This document shows positions 9,164 through 17,539 of a DNA stretch of 64,000 bases, in pieces (position 1 is the stretch's first letter; every line of letters begins with the position of its first letter). The translations under genes and the position numbers were made by a program. The stretch is from Leptolyngbya sp. NIES-3755 (GTDB lineage: Bacteria; Cyanobacteriota; Cyanobacteriia; Leptolyngbyales; Leptolyngbyaceae). The notes under the pieces are model-generated. The model made no database searches. It was not told where the DNA came from and was given only the letters and a program-made list of their open reading frames with translations. The stretch covers positions 5,589,030-5,653,029 of the forward strand of contig AP017308.1 in assembly GCA_001548435.1 (NCBI GenBank), written 5' to 3'.

Positions 9164-9748
9164 TTAATTCTCGAAAAGTTGGGCGGGAGTGAGTTGAAGT
9201 TGGGGGAACTGGGGAGAAGTGATTGTGCGATCGCCTTGGAACGAATCGACCTCGATGTATTCATCTCCTGCAAGTGTCAGAACAGTGACGGATTGATTTT
9301 CGCGATCGATCAGCCAATATTCAAGAATGCCACGTTTGGCGTATTGGGCACGTTTTCGGATGAGGTCTCGATCTCGATTGGCTTTTCCAGGACTTAGCAC
9401 TTCGGCAACGAGTTGAGGCGGCGGTGCATCGATCAGCACTGTCAGTCGTTTCTGAGTCAGACTGAGATGAACTGGATCGAGAATCACGAGGTCTGGATAA
9501 CGGTTCGCTGCATCCTTACGCTCAAGTACCGGAACCTGAATCTCGCAGGTATGCGGACGAATCAGTCGGGGTGGTATTCCTGCTTCCGCCAATTTCAGAA
9601 AAAGGAGATTAGGAATAAAATCATTCGGTTCCGATTCTGGTGGCAAAGCGAATAACTCTCCGTCGATTAGTTCATAGCGATTGTCCGTACCGTCATCAAA
9701 TTCCAGGTACTCTTCAAACGTGGCGAATTTGGGTTTGGCTTGAGTCAT
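9164..9748 (-). CDS. Uma2 family (DUF820) putative endonuclease
   Basis: A 194-aa protein of the Uma2 family, hugely expanded in cyanobacteria, with a PD-(D/E)xK restriction-nuclease-like fold. The N-terminal FEEYLEFDDGTDNRYELIDG block is typical, as are DLVILD in the middle and EVLSPGKANRD further on. The C-terminal half carries YWLIDRENQSV. The biological role of these proteins is unknown. It sits between the stress protein and ylqF with 4-5 base gaps. It appears intact, unlike the decayed copy at 53535. Confidence 0.88.
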   Translation of the reverse strand: MTQAKPKFATFEEYLEFDDGTDNRYELIDGELFALPPESEPNDFIPNLLFLKLAEAGIPPRLIRPHTCEIQVPVLERKDAANRYPDLVILDPVHLSLTQKRLTVLIDAPPPQLVAEVLSPGKANRDRDLIRKRAQYAKRGILEYWLIDRENQSVTVLTLAGDEYIEVDSFQGDRTITSPQFPQLQLTPAQLFEN

Positions 9749-9752
9749 GGCG

Positions 9753-10151
9753 CTATGGAATCACAAGGACGGGACAAGGAGCAAGGCTAATCACTCGATT
9801 GGTGACGCTATCGGATGCGCCTTCGGTCGTGAGTCCGAGACCCCGACATCCCATAATAATCAAATCGGCTTCTACTTCGTCGGCAACATCGCAAATGGTA
9901 AAAGCAGGTTTGCCTTCACGCTCGATCGCATCAGCTTCGATTCCTTGATCTGAGAACAGCGATCGAGCATTTTCCAATAAATTCGCCACCGCATCCGGAG
10001 AAGACATCGCATCGGGCTGATCGGCAGTCGATTCCACCACAGACAGCAAAATCAATCGGCTTTGATGAATTTTGACGACATCTGCAACGGTTTCGACGGC
10101 TTGACGAGACTCGCGGCTTTCATCGATCGGAAACAACACAGTTTTAAACAT
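9753..10151 (-). CDS. Universal stress protein (UspA family)
   Basis: A 132-aa single-domain Usp starting MFKTVLFPIDESRESRQA. The C-terminal block from GCRGLG to the final CPVLVIP fits the ATP-binding Usp signature, although spacing in the G-2x-G-9x motif is approximate. These proteins form dimers in the cytosol and respond to stress or energy status. It is the first gene of a probable three-gene leftward operon with Uma2 and ylqF, and diverges from pgk across about 110 bases that must hold both promoters. Confidence 0.9.
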   Translation of the reverse strand: MFKTVLFPIDESRESRQAVETVADVVKIHQSRLILLSVVESTADQPDAMSSPDAVANLLENARSLFSDQGIEADAIEREGKPAFTICDVADEVEADLIIMGCRGLGLTTEGASDSVTNRVISLAPCPVLVIP

Positions 10152-10263
10152 GATTCAAACATCGGAACTTCTTCTATCAGCATTGCAGAAACTTCGATCG
10201 TAGGTGTCCCGATTAATGGAAAAATAAGAAATAGGTAGAAAGACTCATTTAGGAGCCAAGATC

Positions 10264-11469
10264 GTGCCGAAGAAGAGTGTTAATGATTTATCGTCCGCTG
10301 ATTTGCAGGGTAAGCGAGTTTTAGTCCGGGCAGATTTTAACGTGCCTGTGGATGAACAAGGCAATATTACCGACGACACGAGAATTCGAGCAGCATTGCC
10401 CACGATCGAAGCGCTCACGTCCAAAGGGGCAAAAGTGATTTTGTCGAGTCACTTTGGTCGCCCCAAAAATGGTCCCGAAGATAAATATCGGTTAACTCCG
10501 GTGGGCAACCGTCTTTCCGAATTGCTCGGTAAGCCCGTGGTCAAAACCGATGATTGTATTGGGGATGATGTAAAGGCGAAAGTGGATGCCATGCAGCCCG
10601 GAGATGTGTTGCTGCTGGAAAACGTTCGATTCTACAAAGAAGAAGAAAAGAACGATCCGGCATTTGCTGAGAAACTGGCATCGATCGCTGATTTGTACGT
10701 GAATGATGCGTTTGGAACCGCTCACCGCGCCCATGCTTCGACCGAAGGCGTAACCAAATTCCTTAAGCCTTCAGTGGCAGGATTGCTGATCGAGAAAGAA
10801 CTGCAATATCTACAAAGCGCGATCGAGAATCCTCAGCGTCCGTTAGCAGCGATCGTCGGTGGCTCGAAAGTTTCCAGCAAAATTGGTGTGATCGAAACGC
10901 TGCTCGATAAAGTAGACAAACTGCTGATCGGCGGCGGAATGGTCTTCACTTTCTACAAAGCGCGGGGTTTGGCAGTCGGTAAATCGCTGGTTGAAGAAGA
11001 CAAGCTGGAACTGGCGAAAACTTTGGAAGCGAAAGCGAAAGAAAAAGGCGTTGAACTGTTGTTGCCGACTGATGTTGTGGTTGCGGATAACTTTGCGCCC
11101 GATGCCAATACTCAAACTGTGAGCGTCGAGAACATTCCTGATGGTTGGATGGGACTAGATATCGGTCCCGATTCCGTGAAGACCTTCCAAGCGGCTCTGG
11201 AACAGTGCAAGAGCGTGATTTGGAATGGTCCAATGGGCGTGTTTGAAATGGACAAGTTTGCTAAGGGAACCGAAGCGATCGCGCATACTTTGGCAGAACT
11301 CACCCCGAAAGGAACCACGACGATTATCGGTGGTGGCGATTCGGTTGCAGCCGTTGAAAAGGTCGGTGTCGCAAGTCAAATGAGCCACATCTCGACGGGT
11401 GGTGGTGCGAGTTTGGAATTGCTCGAAGGTAAAGAGCTTCCAGGAATTGCAGCGCTTGATGAAGCGTAA
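10264..11469 (+). CDS. pgk: Phosphoglycerate kinase
   Basis: A 401-aa full-length PGK of glycolysis and the Calvin cycle, interconverting 1,3-bisphosphoglycerate and 3-phosphoglycerate with ADP/ATP. The N-domain substrate block [13 protein letters not shown] and the C-domain nucleotide motif [11 protein letters not shown] are present. It starts with GTG at 10264, preceded by TTAGGAG with good spacing. A strong terminator follows directly, so it is probably monocistronic. Confidence 0.97.
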   Translation: MPKKSVNDLSSADLQGKRVLVRADFNVPVDEQGNITDDTRIRAALPTIEALTSKGAKVILSSHFGRPKNGPEDKYRLTPVGNRLSELLGKPVVKTDDCIGDDVKAKVDAMQPGDVLLLENVRFYKEEEKNDPAFAEKLASIADLYVNDAFGTAHRAHASTEGVTKFLKPSVAGLLIEKELQYLQSAIENPQRPLAAIVGGSKVSSKIGVIETLLDKVDKLLIGGGMVFTFYKARGLAVGKSLVEEDKLELAKTLEAKAKEKGVELLLPTDVVVADNFAPDANTQTVSVENIPDGWMGLDIGPDSVKTFQAALEQCKSVIWNGPMGVFEMDKFAKGTEAIAHTLAELTPKGTTTIIGGGDSVAAVEKVGVASQMSHISTGGGASLELLEGKELPGIAALDEA

Positions 11470-11487
11470 GATTGTTTGAATCTTAGA

Positions 11488-11532
11488 AATAACCCGCTTT
11501 GCAGAATTGGTTGCGAGGCGGGTTATTTTTTC
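11488..11532 (+). terminator. Intrinsic terminator of pgk
   Basis: A perfect 10-bp stem (AATAACCCGC at 11488-11497 with GCGGGTTATT at 11518-11527) is followed by a T-run at 11526-11531, 18 bases past the pgk stop. Confidence 0.9.
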
Positions 11533-11644
11533 AATTCTGAGGGGTGTTGGGTTGCTGTTGAAGTTGTTGGACTTCTTCGATCGATAATCCTGTTCCACGA
11601 GCGATAATTTCGGCAGATACGCCTTCTTGTAATAATAGGAAAAA
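11531..11644 (-). pseudogene. C-terminal remnant of an Rpn-type (PD-(D/E)xK) recombination-promoting nuclease
   Basis: A 37-codon minus-strand frame ends with the sequence LSIEEVQQLQ preceded by EGVSAEIIARGTG. This is the usual C-terminal helix pair of the Rpn/transposase-like nucleases common in cyanobacteria (an EG-I-S-x-E-x-I-A-x-x-T-G-L-S-x-E-E-V-x-x-L pattern). An in-frame TGA at 11645-11647 closes it upstream and no nuclease domain follows, so only the tail is left. The assignment rests on this short pattern. Its stop codon overlaps the end of the pgk terminator. Confidence 0.55.
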
Positions 11645-11659
11645 TCATAATCGTTGAAC

Positions 11660-12448
11660 TTAGGAGCATTTGATTACAAGAAGCTTATCAACAATCTCTA
11701 TAGATTGAATCTTGTTAAGAACTCTAGAAATTCGCAGATATACGAACGGATCGCATTTCATTTCAGGATTGTCATTTGGGAAATTTGTAGCGCCCATTAG
11801 ATGAAATAAAAAATTTGATATACCAAAGCCTGAACCCATATCTTCAGAAGAAAGTAAATCAGTAGACTTTAAAATCTGATATACAGGATTATTTCTAAAA
11901 AGCTCTTCAACATCTTCGCCATTCCATTCAATGCACTTTCGTGTTGCTTGATATTCCGAATCTACTTTTGTGAATGTAATCTCTAAAGTTTCAGATCTAA
12001 TCGCATCTTTACCCTCGAAGGCAGGATAGCTAATTCTTTTTCGCACGATAGCGGCCTCCTGTATATCAAAATGGAAGAATTCATTTGCATACTTCGGAAC
12101 AATTAAAGGATAAAAAAGAGATTTAGGATTGATCCTATATTTGTGTATGGGCACTCCTTTTAAATGAATATTATTAATGTCATCACTGTTAAGTCGAAGT
12201 TCTGCGCTTCCTAACTCTACAACTTGTTCCATAAACGTTTCTACTTTATGAAAAGAGGCGATATATGCAGCAGTAGAAGTATTATGGACTGGAAAATCCT
12301 GCAATCTTTTTGGCAAAGGTAAGTTCTTTTCTAACGCCTGTCGCAGCAAATAGTTTGAGATTATTTCTTTAGCGTTGAGTGCTAGGCATATTACTACCAC
12401 TACTGCAAGAAGTAGGTGTGTGTGAAAGACCTCTAGAACTAAACTCAT
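11660..12448 (-). CDS. Unknown membrane-anchored protein (262 aa)
   Basis: Not recognised. An N-terminal hydrophobic segment at about 8-25 (LLLAVVVVICLAL) is probably a single membrane anchor. About 235 mostly soluble residues follow, with mixed alpha/beta character and no obvious catalytic motif. The DNA is AT-richer than the neighbours and poor in CGATCG sites, which suggests acquisition. It lies directly upstream of the Rpn nuclease remnant, where the nuclease body should be, so it may have replaced that gene. The start at 12448 gives a plausible anchor; nothing else decides it. Confidence 0.6.
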   Translation of the reverse strand: MSLVLEVFHTHLLLAVVVVICLALNAKEIISNYLLRQALEKNLPLPKRLQDFPVHNTSTAAYIASFHKVETFMEQVVELGSAELRLNSDDINNIHLKGVPIHKYRINPKSLFYPLIVPKYANEFFHFDIQEAAIVRKRISYPAFEGKDAIRSETLEITFTKVDSEYQATRKCIEWNGEDVEELFRNNPVYQILKSTDLLSSEDMGSGFGISNFLFHLMGATNFPNDNPEMKCDPFVYLRISRVLNKIQSIEIVDKLLVIKCS

Positions 12449-12647
12449 AACGACCGTGGTTTATGGAAGGATTGGATAATACGCAGAGCAAGGTCGCCAC
12501 AGTTGCGAATCTTCTGAAATCCTACCCTGTTCGACCCTAACCCCAAACACCAAAAGACGATCGCACTTTGCCTAACTCGGTCGGTGGCGTTAGAACAAAT
12601 GACCGAAAGCGCGATCGTCAAAAAGAATTTTCTTATCGTTTCCAAAC

Positions 12648-12818
12648 TTAGTCGCGTTGTCCTTGAGACTCGCAGCTTTGCATCAGACAGCGCTCAAGCA
12701 GTTCGACGCGGTAATGATACCAATAGCGACGCGGGTTGAGAATCAGCGGGTAGGCAAGATGGAAAAGTGGCTGATTGAGATATTGCCACATGGGAAAACG
12801 AGGTTTGACTGTAAACAT
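12648..12818 (-). CDS. Small protein, 56 aa, below usual gene-calling length
   Basis: A minus-strand frame from ATG at 12818 to TAA at 12648-12650. The protein starts MFTVKPRFPMWQYL, is rich in aromatic and basic residues (RRYWYHYRVELLERC) and ends in a Cys/Gln-rich tail. Composition and codon use look coding, and no overlapping frame does better. A stop codon a few codons upstream in frame fixes the start region. I do not know a function; it could be a small cyanobacterial membrane-associated or stress-related protein. Confidence 0.5.
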   Translation of the reverse strand: MFTVKPRFPMWQYLNQPLFHLAYPLILNPRRYWYHYRVELLERCLMQSCESQGQRD

Positions 12819-12966
12819 GAGGAGCCATCATTTTGAAGTATCAGGTGAGGGCAACGTTGGAACATCGTCCTCATTGCCGACTCCAAGATGACAAATTTGA
12901 TCCCATACCTTCCTGGTAAGGATTGCGGAATCTGTGAAAGCGATCGCGCTTCTAATTTCAGTGATC

Positions 12967-14127
12967 TTATTGAGAAGTTTTCGACTGCAATAGGGTCTGT
13001 AACGATTTTCCTAAATATTCATACTGTTGAAGGGTGTTGTATAACTGTGCAGAAATCCGAATCAATCGCTGCGGGGGATTGGGGAAAGGCACGATCGGGA
13101 CTTCGATGTTGAATTTCTCGTATAAAGCATCTTGAAGCTCGATGTATGAGCCATCAGGTAACGGAATTGTGGCAAGTGAGCCGATCATTTCTTCGGGGCA
13201 AGGGGGCGCGGCGTTGAGTAATTCACAGAGAAGATTTCGAGCGGCGATCGCTTTTGATCGATTACTTGCTCTCAGTTCTGCCCAACCGCCCGGAAGCAGC
13301 GAATTCATGAACTCGATCGCGCTTGGGACGGTTAGATAAGCGGTCGGGTCATCGGTTCCCATCCAATCGAATTCAAGCTGGAATCTGGAGCGATCGCGTC
13401 TTGGAGAATTCGCACCGTGGCTAATCGTAAGCGGTCGAATTTCGGCTTGCTTCTCTTTTTTCACATACAGAAAAGCGGCTCCTTTCGGGGCACACATCCA
13501 TTTGTGACACGTTGAGGCGTAATAGGTAGCTCCGAGTTGGGAAAGGTTCAAATCGACCATTCCAGGGGCATGAGCGCCATCGATTAGGGTGTCGATTCCG
13601 CGATCGGATAAGGCTTGGACGATTTGAGCGATCGGAAAAACCATTCCGGTCTGGCTCACCACATGATCGATTAAAGCGAGTGTTGTTCGATCGCTAATTT
13701 TTTCCAGAATTGCTTCGGTCACTTGATTGGGAGAATCGATCGGAAAAGGCACATCAGCGACGACAACTTTGGCTCCCGATCGTTCTGCTACAAAATCGAG
13801 TGCATTTCGACAGGCGTTGTATTCCTGGTTCGTGGTGAGAAGTTCATCGGATGGGGAAAAAGAAAGCGATCGTAAAACTGCATTTACGCCCGTGGTTGCA
13901 TTCGGCACAAAAACTAATTCTTCAACGCTTGCGCCCACAAATGCAGCTAATGATTCTCGTGCTCGATCAAGTAATGGCTCAAATTCTCGTCCCAAAAATC
14001 GGAGCGGTTGTCGTTCTAATCTCGATCGAAATTCTTGCTGAACTTCTAAGACTGGAATCGGACAAGCTCCAAAAGAGCCGTGATTTAGAAACGTGCAATC
14101 TGGGTCAAGTGACCAGAATCTTTTCAT
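12967..14127 (-). CDS. PLP-dependent class V aminotransferase (isopenicillin-N epimerase-like)
   Basis: A 386-aa fold-type I PLP enzyme. The N-terminus carries FLNHGSFGACP, typical of the isopenicillin-N epimerase-like branch. PLP contacts include the NATTGVNA block and the Asp/His of IDGAHAPGM. The Schiff-base Lys lies in STCHKWMCAPKG. Relatives include epimerases, cysteine desulfurase-like and ergothioneine-type C-S lyases, so the substrate cannot be given. It is in the cytosol. It ends 10 bases before tRNA-Asn on the same strand. Confidence 0.88.
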   Translation of the reverse strand: MKRFWSLDPDCTFLNHGSFGACPIPVLEVQQEFRSRLERQPLRFLGREFEPLLDRARESLAAFVGASVEELVFVPNATTGVNAVLRSLSFSPSDELLTTNQEYNACRNALDFVAERSGAKVVVADVPFPIDSPNQVTEAILEKISDRTTLALIDHVVSQTGMVFPIAQIVQALSDRGIDTLIDGAHAPGMVDLNLSQLGATYYASTCHKWMCAPKGAAFLYVKKEKQAEIRPLTISHGANSPRRDRSRFQLEFDWMGTDDPTAYLTVPSAIEFMNSLLPGGWAELRASNRSKAIAARNLLCELLNAAPPCPEEMIGSLATIPLPDGSYIELQDALYEKFNIEVPIVPFPNPPQRLIRISAQLYNTLQQYEYLGKSLQTLLQSKTSQ

Positions 14128-14137
14128 TTTAGTTAAA

Positions 14138-14209
<72 letters not shown>

Positions 14210-14341
14210 TTGCGCTCGTTTGCGAATTCGATAATAACAAGAAAGTACAAAACTTTGCAAGTTATTTTTCAAAATTCCTCAAATCGCCAATCGGACAGCG
14301 GGATATGGTCAAATGAAAAAGCCGCGATCGAGGCAGATCTC

Positions 14342-14896
14342 ATGGTATCAGAAGCCCCATTGATTCACCGTTTGCTGAAAATTTCTCGTGCGATCGACCG
14401 ATTTAATGAAATCATCGGACGTTTAACCCTATGGCTCGTGTTGCTGATGGTGGCACTCGGAGTTTGGAATGTGATTGGACGATATGTCGGAAAAGCGATC
14501 GGGCAAAATCTCACCTCAAATTCTTTGATCGAAGGTCAATGGTATGTGTTCGATTTGGTGTTTTTGCTCGGAGCCGCTTACACGCTGAAACATGATGAAC
14601 ACGTTCGAGTCGATGTGTTCTACAGTCGGTGGAATCGGAAAACGAAAGCACTGGCGGATTTTTTGGGAACGATCTTTTTTCTGATTCCGTTTTGTGTGCT
14701 GGTGATTTATTTTTCGTGGGGCACGATCGTGGAATCTTGGATCACGAGGGAAGTTTCACCTGATCCGGGCGGATTGGCACGATACCCAATTAAGACCATG
14801 ATTATCGTCAGTTTTGCGCTGCTGATTGTTCAAGGAATTTCAGAACTGATCAAGAACTGGGCGATTTTTCGTGGACATCTACAGGAGCGCGAATAA
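14342..14896 (+). CDS. TRAP transporter small permease subunit (DctQ type)
   Basis: A 184-aa inner-membrane protein with four hydrophobic spans (around residues 28-48, 73-90, 110-130 and 148-165). The pattern GVWNVIGRY and the loop HDEHVRVDVFY are typical of DctQ. It pairs with the large permease for sodium-driven uptake of organic anions. Start chosen at ATG 14342 (MVSEAPL); the frame extends back to 14210, but that part overlaps the tRNA region and is not family-like. It overlaps the dctM start by one base. Confidence 0.88.
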   Translation: MVSEAPLIHRLLKISRAIDRFNEIIGRLTLWLVLLMVALGVWNVIGRYVGKAIGQNLTSNSLIEGQWYVFDLVFLLGAAYTLKHDEHVRVDVFYSRWNRKTKALADFLGTIFFLIPFCVLVIYFSWGTIVESWITREVSPDPGGLARYPIKTMIIVSFALLIVQGISELIKNWAIFRGHLQERE

Positions 14897-16263
14897 TGGA
14901 TTTCTGGAATCAGTACGAAATTGTTTTCGACTCAGAATGGCTCGGTCCAATGATGTTTCTGGGGGCGCTCGTTCTGTTGTCGTTTGGGTATCCGGTGGCG
15001 TTTGCACTGGGGGGAGTATCGATCGTATTTGCAATCATCGGCATCGTTTTAGGCGTGTTTGACCCGGTGTTCCTCACAGCCATGCCGCAACGAATCTTCG
15101 GTACGATGTCGAACTATACGCTGCTAGCGATTCCGTATTTTATTTTTATGGGATCGATGTTAGAGCGATCGGGTATTGCAGAACGATTACTCGAAACTGT
15201 GGGAATCTTGCTCGGTAAACTTCGAGGCGGATTAGCGTTGGCGGTCGTATTAGTGGGCGCATTGTTGGCGGCAACGACGGGCGTAGTAGCGGCAACCGTT
15301 GTGGCAATGGGATTGATATCACTTCCGATCATGCTCAGATATGGGTACAACAAAGAATTGGCAACAGGAGTGATCGCAGCATCGGGAACGCTAGGACAGA
15401 TTATTCCGCCAAGTGTGGTGCTGGTGGTATTGGGCGATCAGTTGGGGGTTTCGGTTGGGGATTTGTTCGTGGGATCGGTGATTCCAGGATTGATGATGGC
15501 GGGTGCGTTTGCGCTGCATGTTTTGATTTCGGCTTGGATTCGTCCGGATATTGCGCCCGCATTGCCTGAACAGGTGCGAAAAGAGTTTGGCGGTAAAGGA
15601 TTTCTTGGGCGTGTCTTTAATGCGATCGTGCCTCCTTTAGTTCTCATTCTGCTCGTTCTTGGTAGTATCTTCTTCGGATATGCGACACCGACCGAAGCGG
15701 GCGCAGTTGGAAGTTTAGGCGCGATCGTACTTGCTGGATTGAATCGGAAATTAAGTTGGGAATCGATCAAAGGCGTGTGTGATGTGACGCTCAGAAATAC
15801 GGCGATGGTCGTGTTTATTTTGTTTGGCTCGACTGCGTTTAGTTTGGTGTTTCGGGGATTGGATGGCGATCGCTTTGTATTCGATGCGTTGACAAACTTA
15901 CCTGGCGAAGAAGTCGGATTTTTGTTTGTCAGTATGTTCGTCGTGTTTTTGCTCGGATTCTTTATCGATTTCTTTGAGATTTGCTTTATCGTGATTCCGC
16001 TGTTTGTGCCTGTAGCACGTCAGTTAAATCTCGATCTGGTCTGGTATGGCGTAGTTTTGGGCGCGAATTTGCAAACTTCGTTTTTGACTCCTCCGTTTGG
16101 ATTTGCATTGTTTTATCTTCGGAGTGTTGCGCCTGAAGGAGTGACGACTGCCAACATCTACAAAGGAGTAATTCCGTTTATTTTGCTGCAATTGTTGGTG
16201 TTGATTTTGATCATCGTCTTTCCGGGAATTGTCAGCTTCTTGCCGTCGATCGCTAAAACATGA
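14896..16263 (+). CDS. TRAP transporter large permease subunit (DctM type)
   Basis: A 455-aa polytopic membrane protein with about 12 hydrophobic spans, the transport channel of a TRAP system. Typical landmarks are the SGTLGQIIPPSVVLVV block and PTEAGAVGSLGA. It is coupled to the DctQ gene by TAATG overlap. The periplasmic DctP/TAXI binding protein, usually beside these genes, is not in the window, so the substrate is unknown. The stop overlaps a possible start of the next gene at 16260 (ATGA). Confidence 0.92.
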   Translation: MDFWNQYEIVFDSEWLGPMMFLGALVLLSFGYPVAFALGGVSIVFAIIGIVLGVFDPVFLTAMPQRIFGTMSNYTLLAIPYFIFMGSMLERSGIAERLLETVGILLGKLRGGLALAVVLVGALLAATTGVVAATVVAMGLISLPIMLRYGYNKELATGVIAASGTLGQIIPPSVVLVVLGDQLGVSVGDLFVGSVIPGLMMAGAFALHVLISAWIRPDIAPALPEQVRKEFGGKGFLGRVFNAIVPPLVLILLVLGSIFFGYATPTEAGAVGSLGAIVLAGLNRKLSWESIKGVCDVTLRNTAMVVFILFGSTAFSLVFRGLDGDRFVFDALTNLPGEEVGFLFVSMFVVFLLGFFIDFFEICFIVIPLFVPVARQLNLDLVWYGVVLGANLQTSFLTPPFGFALFYLRSVAPEGVTTANIYKGVIPFILLQLLVLILIIVFPGIVSFLPSIAKT

Positions 16264-16298
16264 GACTGTTAAGTTTAGTAGCATTCCGGTCAGTAATA

Positions 16299-17075
16299 AT
16301 GTATCTCACTTGGCTTGATAGTAATTCCTGGCTGATTGAATTAGCAGACAAGCGAATCCTGCTCGATCCCTGGCTGGTTGGCGAATTGTTCGGCGGTATT
16401 GGCTGGTTATTTAAAGGAAAACGATCGAGCGATCGCACAATTCCCGAAAATATCGATCTAATCCTGCTCTCTCAAGGCATCGAGGATCACGCACATCCCG
16501 AAACATTAAAACGGCTCGATCGTTCAATTCCAGTTGTTGCTTCTCCGAGTGCTGCAAAGGTCGTACAAGAAATTGGTTTCACATCGATCGCAGCTTTGAA
16601 GCATGGGGAAAGTTATACGATCGATCAATCGATTCAAATTCAAGCCACACTCGGATCGCCACTAGGACCGGGCACACAAGAAAACGGCTATTTGCTCACA
16701 GAATTACCGTCAGGCGTAACGCTTTACTATGAACCACATGGGAATCATCCTTCAGTGTTGCCGAATCCGATCGATGTTGTAATTACACCGCTGATTGATT
16801 TGGCGTTACCTTTAGTCGGTCCAATCATTAAAGGCACTGAAAGCGCGTTAGATCTGGCGAAACAAGTTCAACCGCAAGTGATTCTCCCAACCGCAGCAGG
16901 TGGAGACATTGAATTTGAAGGAATTTTGATTCCATTGCTTAAAGCGATCGGGACAACGGATGAGTTTCGATCGAAACTCGCTCAAGCCAATTTGAATACT
17001 CAAGTGATTGAGCCGAAGCCCGGAGAACGGTTTGAAATTTCTGTACAGGCATCCGCGATCGCAAATTCGCTTTAA
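16299..17075 (+). CDS. MBL-fold hydrolase-like protein with altered metal site
   Basis: A 258-aa metallo-beta-lactamase-fold protein beginning MYLTWLDSNSWLIE. The position of the HxHxDH zinc motif reads LLSQGIEDHAHPETL, so the first two His are Gln and Ile while the Asp-His pair is kept. A later H-GNHPS segment may supply another ligand. The fold looks complete, so this may be a one-metal or non-hydrolytic member; related proteins occur in cyanobacteria and chloroplasts. An upstream in-frame ATG at 16260, overlapping the dctM stop, is possible. Confidence 0.75.
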   Translation: MYLTWLDSNSWLIELADKRILLDPWLVGELFGGIGWLFKGKRSSDRTIPENIDLILLSQGIEDHAHPETLKRLDRSIPVVASPSAAKVVQEIGFTSIAALKHGESYTIDQSIQIQATLGSPLGPGTQENGYLLTELPSGVTLYYEPHGNHPSVLPNPIDVVITPLIDLALPLVGPIIKGTESALDLAKQVQPQVILPTAAGGDIEFEGILIPLLKAIGTTDEFRSKLAQANLNTQVIEPKPGERFEISVQASAIANSL

Positions 17076-17148
17076 TCGTTCATGTTGCTTTCTATTGCTT
17101 AAAGTTACGATTTACGATCATCAAATTACAATTTTCTGAATCCGTTTA

Positions 17149-17200
17149 GCCCTCCGAATGTGTGTGTTATCGTTCGTGAAACTGTATCCACTCGGAGGGC
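17149..17200 (+). promoter_or_regulatory. Inverted repeat that can sequester the ribosome binding site
   Basis: A 9-bp perfect stem, GCCCTCCGA (17149-17157) with TCGGAGGGC (17192-17200). The right arm contains the GGAGG Shine-Dalgarno sequence of the gene starting at 17205, so the hairpin would mask initiation. No riboswitch class is recognised in the 34-nt loop. Confidence 0.55.
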
Positions 17201-17204
17201 AGTC

Positions 17205-17516
17205 ATGAGCTATTTCCAAGAAGCGAAAGCTCACTTTATTGCATCCCATCAACATCCGATCAATCAAGCACTGCATCATCTAACCAATATGCTTGCGATC
17301 GCTGCTGTCATTCTTCTATTTATTGACTGGCGATTGACGATCGTATGTTTAGTACTAACTCAAGTATTTGCCTTGGGTGGTCATGCTGTGTTTGAAAAAA
17401 ACGAACCTGCATTTGTTAAATATCCTGGTATTACAATTCTCGCTTCTTTATCTTGGTCGTTTGATCATTGGTTTGGATTTCGAGAACTCTTGCAACGCTT
17501 CAACGCTCACTCATAA
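17205..17516 (+). CDS. Mpo1-like (DUF962) membrane protein
   Basis: A 103-aa protein with two or three hydrophobic spans (about 26-45, 47-63, 77-92). The His pattern HQHPINQALHHLTN near the N-terminus and GGHAVFEKNEPA in the middle match the Mpo1-like family, whose yeast member is an iron-dependent 2-hydroxy fatty acid dioxygenase. The His/Glu pairs are the presumed iron ligands. ATG 17205 follows GGAGG at the right distance; the longer frame from 17160 runs through the hairpin and is rejected. Confidence 0.82.
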   Translation: MSYFQEAKAHFIASHQHPINQALHHLTNMLAIAAVILLFIDWRLTIVCLVLTQVFALGGHAVFEKNEPAFVKYPGITILASLSWSFDHWFGFRELLQRFNAHS

Positions 17517-17539
17517 CATTCACTTTGGAGATATCGTTT

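Noticed and set aside
12445-12645. 66-codon frame on the minus strand between the unknown membrane protein and the 56-aa gene
   Set aside because: No family resemblance, no good ribosome binding site, and it contains HIP1-type intergenic sequence. Left out as a probable chance frame.
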